Below are positions 15,381 through 19,617 of a stretch of DNA of 19,617 nucleotides, one piece after another. How positions within the stretch are numbered: the stretch's first letter is position 1; every line of letters starts with the position of its first letter. Location of the stretch: NCBI GenBank assembly GCA_052389435.1, contig JBQTIB010000108.1:1-19617 (forward strand). Reading direction: 5' to 3'. The notes beneath the pieces were generated by a model. That model was not told where the DNA came from. It was given only the letters and a program-made list of their open reading frames with translations, and did no database searches. Position numbers and translations under genes: made by a program. This DNA is from JBQTKD01 sp052389435. Its GTDB lineage: Bacteria > Actinomycetota > Actinomycetes > Sporichthyales > Sporichthyaceae.

Positions 15381-15720
15381 ACGAGCGGGGAGACCTTCAC
15401 CACACGCATTGGAGAATCTGCAGGCACTTGGTCGGGTTGTGACCGGAGCCTCCCCGCCCCGTGAAGAACGCAGTCACTGGCGGTGATAGTTTTCGGCGCG
15501 GACACCTGCCCGTGATCTTCGCCGGCGATCGTCCCTCGGCTCCGGCGCCGTTGTTTCGCGCTGTTGGGGTCCGGGCGAAATATCGACGGTCCCCCGGCAC
15601 ACCAGCCACCGGTCCCAGTTCGGAGTTCGTGACATGCGCCTTGCCCTCTACGCGCCCCTCGGGGTCGCGGGCACGACGCCGTCCGCTCCGGCGTGGCCGC
15701 CGGTAGCCGGGAGGTATGCC
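15381..15720 (+). promoter_or_regulatory. Spacer ahead of the ATP synthase operon (340 bases without a gene)
   Basis: I see no credible gene. GCGGGGAG (15385-15392) can pair with CTCCCCGC (15450-15457), enclosing a smaller GGTC/GACC stem, just after the wecA stop. A weak TCAC-TGGCG-GTGA stem (about 15474-15486) is followed by TAGTTTT and could end wecA transcripts. The perfect palindrome TCGCCGGCGA lies near 15520. The only AT-rich -10-like patch is AAATAT (15578-15583) with TTCGCG 17 bases upstream, a poor -35. The operon promoter is presumably here but not clearly recognisable. An in-frame ATG at 15634 would extend the first atp gene by 29 residues, with no ribosome binding site. Confidence 0.4.
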
Positions 15721-15960
15721 ATGGAGCCTGCGCAGCAGCCCGCGGGAGACGACGAGCGGTCGCTACGCCAGACCGCGTTCGCACTGGCCGGCGTGGGCAT
15801 GACCCTCGCGGTGGCCGCGGTCGGGGGAGCAGCGCTCGGCTGGTTCGCCGACAGCAGATTCGGTTCGACGCCGATCGGGATCCTCGTGGGTCTGGTCCTC
15901 GGCCTTGCCTGCGGAATCGTCGCCATCTGGCGCGACGTCCGCACCTACTTGGGCAACTGA
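15721..15960 (+). CDS. AtpZ/AtpI-family small membrane protein
   Basis: A 79-residue protein with two predicted transmembrane helices (about 21-39 and 48-68), joined by the short turn GWFADSRFGSTP that is characteristic of AtpZ-like proteins (relatives of F1Fo assembly protein I). Its probable role is in assembly of the c-ring or ion supply to Fo. ATG 15721 follows GGGAGG (15709-15714) by six bases; the upstream in-frame ATG 15634 has no such site. It is the first gene of the ATP synthase operon and is followed by a second, unrelated-looking AtpI-type protein twelve bases on. Confidence is good for the family and moderate for the function. Confidence 0.8.
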   Translation: MEPAQQPAGDDERSLRQTAFALAGVGMTLAVAAVGGAALGWFADSRFGSTPIGILVGLVLGLACGIVAIWRDVRTYLGN

Positions 15961-15972
15961 GAGGTGAGCACC

Positions 15973-16437
15973 GTGGATTCGGAGCGTTCCGAGCTGTCGC
16001 AGGCGCCCAACGTGCGCCCGGAGCTGCAGCTGACCCAGAAGGAGAGCGTCGGCCTCGCGAAGGCGTCCTCCAGCTACAAGTTTGCGGTTCGCTTCGGCCT
16101 GATCGTCGGCGTCGTCGGACTGATCGGCGCGAGCGCGCTCGGCGAGTGGCGCATCGGCGTCTTCATCGTCGTCGGTCTGCTGCTCGGCTGGCTCAACACC
16201 TCGATGGTCGTTTCCTCCACCGCCAAGTTCGCGGTGTCCGGCTCCGTCGACAACGACAAGAAGAAGTTCGTCGCGTCGGCGGGCAAGCGGCTGGCGATCA
16301 TCACCCTGATCGCCGGCTACGTCATGTTCGCCTTCCGCCCGGACGGTCTCGCCGTTCTGTTCGGCCTGGCGTTCTTCCAGTTCACCGTCATCGGCGCCAG
16401 CGCCGGTGTTCTCTTCCGTGAGGTCCGCCAAGGATGA
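15973..16437 (+). CDS. atpI: ATP synthase subunit I-like membrane protein
   Basis: A 154-residue protein with four probable membrane helices after a hydrophilic N-terminus of about 30 residues. Segments such as GLLLGWLNTSMV, KRLAIITLIAGYV and FRPDGLAVLFGLAFFQ match, from memory, the pattern of mycobacterial Rv1303, which occupies the same place before atpB. AtpI proteins help c-ring assembly. GTG 15973 is preferred because GAGAGG ends about eight bases upstream; GTG 15964 would add three residues and overlap that site. The stop overlaps the atpB ATG (ATGA), so the two are translationally coupled. KK-rich Asp-Asn-Asp-Lys-Lys-Lys sits in the central loop. Confidence 0.82.
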   Translation: MDSERSELSQAPNVRPELQLTQKESVGLAKASSSYKFAVRFGLIVGVVGLIGASALGEWRIGVFIVVGLLLGWLNTSMVVSSTAKFAVSGSVDNDKKKFVASAGKRLAIITLIAGYVMFAFRPDGLAVLFGLAFFQFTVIGASAGVLFREVRQG

Positions 16438-17153
16438 ACGACTTGCTGTACGCGGCCGAGATCGAGGTCGGTAAGCACCACAAGGTCGAGATCGCGGGCA
16501 TCGTGTTCCACTACGACACGATCGTCACCACCTGCATTGCCGGTGCGATCGTGATCCTGATGGGCCTGTGGCTCGCCCGCACGGTGACCAGTGGGGTGCC
16601 CAGTCGCATCCAGCTGTTCTGGGAGGCCGTCGTCGGCTGGGTCCAGGGAGAGGTCAGCGCGTCGATGGGCAAGTCCTCGCCCTTCGTCGTCCCGCTGGCG
16701 GTGACCCTGTTCTTCTTCATCCTGTTCGCGAACTGGGTGGCGCTGCTGCCGGCCCACGAGTACCTGCCGCCGGCGACCTCGGATGTGAACCTGACCTACG
16801 CGCTGGCCCTGGTGGTCATCGTCTGGGTGCACATCAACGGCATCCGCAAGAAGGGCGCCGGCTCCTACTTCAGCCACTTCGTTCAGCCGTACAAGTGGCT
16901 CCTGCCGCTGAACGTGATCGAAGAGATCGTCAAGCCGTTCACGCTCGCGCTGCGACTGTTCGGCAACATTTTCTCGGGCGGCATCATGGTCGCCCTGATC
17001 GGCCTCATGCCGATGTACATCGCTCCTGTGCCGAACGCCGCGTGGAAGCTCTTCGACATGGCGATCGGCGTTATCCAGGCCTTCATCTTCGCTCTGCTGA
17101 CGATCCTCTACTTCGGTATGGCGTCGGCTCAGCACAGCGAAGAGCACCACTAG
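16434..17153 (+). CDS. atpB: ATP synthase Fo subunit a
   Basis: The membrane stator subunit that forms the two proton half-channels beside the c-ring. The 239 residues show the conserved C-terminal half: the PPATSDVNLTYALALV segment (112-127), KPFTLALRLFGNIFSGG (167-183) with the essential Arg174, and a final helix GVIQAFIFALLTILYF. Around five or six membrane helices are expected. ATG 16434 overlaps the atpI stop; GAGG lies ten bases upstream and AAGG directly adjacent, a weak site consistent with coupling. A 133-base spacer with hairpins separates it from atpE. It ends with a His/Glu-rich tail. Confidence 0.97.
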   Translation: MNDLLYAAEIEVGKHHKVEIAGIVFHYDTIVTTCIAGAIVILMGLWLARTVTSGVPSRIQLFWEAVVGWVQGEVSASMGKSSPFVVPLAVTLFFFILFANWVALLPAHEYLPPATSDVNLTYALALVVIVWVHINGIRKKGAGSYFSHFVQPYKWLLPLNVIEEIVKPFTLALRLFGNIFSGGIMVALIGLMPMYIAPVPNAAWKLFDMAIGVIQAFIFALLTILYFGMASAQHSEEHH

Positions 17154-17158
17154 TGCAG

Positions 17159-17189
17159 TCGGGGGGCTTCGCCTCCCGACGACCCCCGA
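17159..17189 (+). other. Alternative hairpins between atpB and atpE
   Basis: TCGGGGGGC (17159-17167) pairs with GCCTCCCGA (17171-17179) around TTC, with one G-T pair. The same left arm, TCGGGGG (17159-17165), can instead pair perfectly with CCCCCGA (17183-17189). The two folds exclude each other. The structure lies five bases after the atpB stop and may stabilise the mRNA or set the high expression that subunit c needs. Confidence 0.5.
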
Positions 17190-17286
17190 AAGACGCCCCA
17201 CCTGCTTGTCCCACGAACAACGACCGAACCGGGCCCCGTAAGACGGAAGCCCGCCGTATCGCACCAGCGAAGGATTGAGGAACCAC

Positions 17287-17550
17287 ATGGCAGCGGATCC
17301 CGCACTCGTCGAGTCGATCAAGGTGGCCGGTGGCCTCGTCGGCGGTGGCCTGGCGCTGGGTGGAGGCGCCATCGGCGCCGCCATCGGTGACGGTCTCGCC
17401 GGCTCGGCGACCATCTCCGGCGTTGCGCGTCAGCCGGAGGCGCAGAGCCGCCTCTTCACCATCTTCTTCCTCACCGTCGGTCTCTGTGAGGCCGCGTACT
17501 TCATCAACCTGGCCTTCATGGCCCTGTTCGTCTTCGTCATCGGAAAGTAA
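17287..17550 (+). CDS. atpE: ATP synthase Fo subunit c
   Basis: The proteolipid that forms the rotating c-ring. The 87 residues form two membrane helices joined by the polar loop ARQPEAQ (47-53). The glycine-rich first helix runs from about 14 to 42. The second holds the proton-binding Glu68 in GLCEAAYFINLAFMAL. Asp35, Leu66, Glu68, Ala70 and Ile73 correspond to mycobacterial D28, L59, E61, A63 and I66 as I recall them, the contact and resistance positions for bedaquiline. ATG 17287 follows GAGG (17277-17280) by six bases; an in-frame TTG at 17275 would consume that site. The atpF start follows nine bases after the stop. Confidence 0.97.
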   Translation: MAADPALVESIKVAGGLVGGGLALGGGAIGAAIGDGLAGSATISGVARQPEAQSRLFTIFFLTVGLCEAAYFINLAFMALFVFVIGK

Positions 17551-17559
17551 GTAGCCCTG

Positions 17560-18054
17560 TTGCGGCTGGCCTATGGAATTCTCGCGGCGGAGGAAGCTCC
17601 GGGTGGCGAGGAAGAGTCGGACGACATCTTCCTCATCCCCAACGCCACCTTCTTCGTCGAGCTCCTGCTCTTCCTGATCATCCTCGGGATCGTCTGGAAG
17701 TTCGTCGTGCCGCCCGTATCCGCGGCCATGGCGGCCCGAGCGGAGAAGCTTGCGAAGCAGGGTGCCGACGCCGAGGCGGCGGCGCGACTGCTGAACGAGT
17801 CCACGGAGGCCTACGAGGCGGCTCTGGCCGAGACCCGGTCGGAGGCGACGCGTTTGCGCGAGCAGGCCCGTGCCGAGCACAAGGCGGTCGTGGACGCGGC
17901 CGCCGCCGAGGCTCAGGCCGAGGCGGACCGGGTCGTTGCCGCCGCTCGCGCCCAGATCCAGGGCGAGCGGGACGCGGCCGTGGCGCAGTTGCAGGCCCAG
18001 GTGGGCGAGCTGTCGAAGACGCTCGCCGGACGGATTGTGGGTGAGCCCGTATGA
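17560..18054 (+). CDS. atpF: ATP synthase subunit b (first b-type subunit)
   Basis: A peripheral-stalk subunit: one N-terminal membrane helix (about 31-51, FFVELLLFLIILGIVWKFVV) followed by a long Ala/Glu/Arg-rich helical stalk to residue 164. A short acidic N-terminus (EEAPGGEEESDD) precedes the helix, like mycobacterial AtpF. No ATG or GTG is available in frame; TTG 17560 is the best start, nine bases after atpE, with GGAAAG too far upstream to be ideal. Translation is probably coupled to atpE, and low initiation would suit a subunit needed in far fewer copies than c. The stop overlaps the next gene by ATGA. Confidence 0.92.
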   Translation: MRLAYGILAAEEAPGGEEESDDIFLIPNATFFVELLLFLIILGIVWKFVVPPVSAAMAARAEKLAKQGADAEAAARLLNESTEAYEAALAETRSEATRLREQARAEHKAVVDAAAAEAQAEADRVVAAARAQIQGERDAAVAQLQAQVGELSKTLAGRIVGEPV

Positions 18055-18626
18055 CGGACGCCGTTCGGAACGACGCCGTGACCGCCGACCTGGTCGTCGC
18101 GGCCGGAGCCAAGGGCTCCATCATCGAGGGCATCGGCTTCGTCATCGTCGTCGCGGTCATCGCCCGGTACCTCGCCCCGGTCGTCGGCAAGGCGATGAAG
18201 GCCCGTCAGGAGGTCATCGCCAAGCAACTCGCCGACGCCGAATCGGCGGGCATGAAGCTGGCGGAGGCCCAGGCGGCCTACGACGCGGCGATCGCCAAGG
18301 CGAAGGCGGAGGCGGCGGAGATGCTCGCCGACGCCCGGTCCCAGCACGCGTCGATCGTCGCCGAGGCCGCGGGTGCCGCACGCGCCCGCGCCGAGGAGAT
18401 CACCGCTCGTGCTCGGGAAACCCTGGAGGCCGAGCGCCTGCAGGCCGTCAAGTCGCTGCAGGCCGAGATCGCCGCTCTCGCGGTGGAGCAGGCCGAGCAG
18501 TCCGTGCACGCGTCGCTGGCCGACGACGCCCGGCAGCGCCGGGTCATCGATCGGTTCCTCACCGAACTCGAGTCCGGTCGAGTCGCCTCCGGTGAGACCA
18601 CCTCGACTGGAGGACGTTCGGTATGA
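18051..18626 (+). CDS. Second b-type subunit (b'), equivalent to the b part of mycobacterial b-delta
   Basis: The 191 residues have one membrane helix (about 25-45, IIEGIGFVIVVAVIARYL), then APVVGKAMKARQEVIAKQLADAE and a long helical stalk. It resembles, from memory, the N-terminal half of mycobacterial AtpH (b-delta) better than AtpF: the VVGKAMKARQ region, and near the end VIDRFLTELES, which matches the position of a VDRFL-like motif just before the delta part. Here the chain stops shortly after, and delta is a separate gene overlapping by ATGA. ATG 18051 overlaps the atpF stop and follows GGGTGAG by five bases. The stalk is therefore probably a b/b' heterodimer. Confidence 0.88.
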   Translation: MTDAVRNDAVTADLVVAAGAKGSIIEGIGFVIVVAVIARYLAPVVGKAMKARQEVIAKQLADAESAGMKLAEAQAAYDAAIAKAKAEAAEMLADARSQHASIVAEAAGAARARAEEITARARETLEAERLQAVKSLQAEIAALAVEQAEQSVHASLADDARQRRVIDRFLTELESGRVASGETTSTGGRSV

Positions 18627-19441
18627 GAGGGGCAAGCCGCGCGGCACTCGCCGCGTCCATCGAGCGCTACGACTCGGTTGCCGGTGGCCTGGACTCACTC
18701 GGCCTCGACCGGCTCTCCGACGAGCTGTTCGCCGTCCTGCACGTCGTGGACGGCGAGGCCGGGCTGCGCCGCTCCCTGTCCGACCCGACCCGCGACGCCG
18801 CGGCAAAGTCCGACGTCGCCCGTGTCCTGTTCGAGGGCAAGATTTCGAGCGAGGCCCTCGGCCTGGTGCAGACGGTGGCCTCGCAGCGCTGGTCCCGTGG
18901 GTCGGAGATGGCGGACGCCGTCGAGTACCTCGCGGTCCTCGCCCAGGTCGGTCGCGCCTCCGCCGACTCCACGCTCGACGACCTCGAGGACGAGCTCTTC
19001 CGGTTCGGTCGCATCGTCGAGGCTCAGCCGGATCTGCGCGCCGCGCTGGCCAATGCCGCCGTGCCGGCGGACGGCAAGCGTCAGCTCGTCGAGTCCCTGC
19101 TCGGTGGCCGGGTCTCCGGCGCCACGGTCCGCCTGCTCGTCGAGGTGGCCACCAACCCGCGCGGGCGCAGCCCGGAGCGGGGCATCGCGGCCATCGGACG
19201 CATCGTCAGCGAGCGCCGCAAGCGCCTCGTGGCGCTGGTCCGCTCGGCGGTCGCGCTGGACGCGGGCGAGAAGGACCGCCTCGCGGCAGCACTCGCCGGC
19301 ATCTACGGCAGCGAGGTCCAGATCAAGGCCGAGGTCGACCCGACCGTCGTCGGCGGTCTGACCGTGCAGGTCGGCGACGAGCTCATCGACGGCACGGTTG
19401 CCGGTCGCCTCGATCGGCTCAAGCGGCGCTTCGAGCGCTAA
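18623..19441 (+). CDS. atpH: ATP synthase F1 subunit delta
   Basis: Delta links the top of F1 to the b stalk. At 272 residues it is about 95 longer than E. coli delta (177), a known actinobacterial trait. The N-terminus MRGASRAALAASIERYD resembles the start of the delta part of mycobacterial b-delta. The extra length is an internal duplication: residues about 31-102 align without gaps to 121-192 at an offset of 90 (LSDELF/LEDELF, LRRSL/LRAAL, K62/K152, G72/G162). The conserved C-terminus VDPTVVGGLTVQVGDELIDGTV (239-259) is intact. ATG 18623 overlaps the b' stop and has GGAGGA (18609-18614) eight bases upstream, one of the best ribosome binding sites in the window. This supports genuine independent initiation. 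Confidence 0.95.
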   Translation: MRGASRAALAASIERYDSVAGGLDSLGLDRLSDELFAVLHVVDGEAGLRRSLSDPTRDAAAKSDVARVLFEGKISSEALGLVQTVASQRWSRGSEMADAVEYLAVLAQVGRASADSTLDDLEDELFRFGRIVEAQPDLRAALANAAVPADGKRQLVESLLGGRVSGATVRLLVEVATNPRGRSPERGIAAIGRIVSERRKRLVALVRSAVALDAGEKDRLAAALAGIYGSEVQIKAEVDPTVVGGLTVQVGDELIDGTVAGRLDRLKRRFER

Positions 19442-19498
19442 CCCCACCCCCAGAACTTCTCGACAGCCTGCGCACGAACGAAGAGGGAGAACACGAAG

Positions 19499-19617
19499 AT
19501 GGCCGAGCTTACGATCCGGCCGGAGGAGATCCGGGACGCGCTGGAGCGCTTCGTCTCGGGTTACACCCCGGACGCCCCGACCCGCGACGAGGTCGGCACT
19601 GTGGTCGAGGCCGGCGA
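19499..19617 (+). CDS. atpA: ATP synthase F1 subunit alpha, 5' part only
   Basis: Only 39 codons and two bases lie in the window. The N-terminus MAELTIRPEEIRDALERF, followed by DEVGTVVEAG, is the typical actinobacterial alpha start. In the complete enzyme, alpha alternates with beta in the F1 head and contacts delta through its N-terminus. ATG 19499 follows GAGGGAG (19483-19489) by nine bases and lies 57 bases after the delta stop. The rest of the operon (gamma, beta, epsilon) presumably continues outside. Confidence 0.95.
   Translation, partial: MAELTIRPEEIRDALERFVSGYTPDAPTRDEVGTVVEAG

Noticed and set aside
15461..15706. Possible small gene of 81 codons in the spacer before the atp operon
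   Set aside because: It has a GTG start without a ribosome binding site, is Arg/Pro/Ser-rich at random, and shows no motif or membrane segment. It is better read as non-coding leader.

Overview
The window is chromosomal DNA of a high-GC Gram-positive bacterium (Actinomycetota). The signs are very high GC, frequent GTG/TTG starts, purine-rich ribosome binding sites, and the gene order lysA-hom-thrC-thrB-rho ... rpmE-prfA-prmC-tsaC-(phosphatase-like)-wecA-atpI-atpB-atpE-atpF-..., which from memory is the Mycobacterium tuberculosis Rv1293-Rv1308 order. I cannot name the genus. The first 86 bases contain no A or T and include a 36-base C run; this looks like contig-edge artefact rather than sequence of the lysA gene it interrupts.

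Region 1 (88-4667): aspartate-family amino acid synthesis, with the 3' part of lysA (lysine branch) followed by hom, thrC and thrB (threonine branch). hom and thrC are coupled by an ATGA overlap. A 130-base spacer with a 16-base near-perfect palindrome precedes thrB.

Region 2 (4668-7069): a long leader and the gene for transcription termination factor Rho, which carries an Arg/Gln/Asp/Asn-rich insertion of about 200 residues, then a probable terminator.

Region 3 (7070-10248): an accessory block between rho and rpmE, holding a nitrilase, a FAD-dependent oxidoreductase with a probably leaderless mRNA, and on the minus strand a secreted protein with a Pro/Ala tether and a DUF642-like domain. 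The last two genes converge and overlap by 8 bases at their stop codons.

Region 4 (10249-15380): translation and envelope genes: rpmE with a very good intrinsic terminator, prfA and prmC (release factor 1 and its methyltransferase, coupled), tsaC (tRNA t6A synthesis), a low-molecular-weight phosphatase-like protein with Ser in place of the nucleophilic Cys, and a WecA-type prenyl-phosphate sugar-1-phosphate transferase.

Region 5 (15381-19617): the F1Fo ATP synthase operon: AtpZ-like and AtpI-like assembly proteins, a, c, two different b-type subunits, delta, and the first 39 codons of alpha. The most interesting observation is here. Mycobacteria carry a fused b-delta protein. In this window the matching b' and delta parts are separate genes that overlap by ATGA exactly where the fusion joint would be, and delta has its own strong ribosome binding site. 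Delta also shows a gapless internal repeat at a 90-residue offset.

Apart from these points the window is mostly conserved housekeeping DNA. I see no RNA genes, CRISPR arrays, insertion sequences or phage genes.
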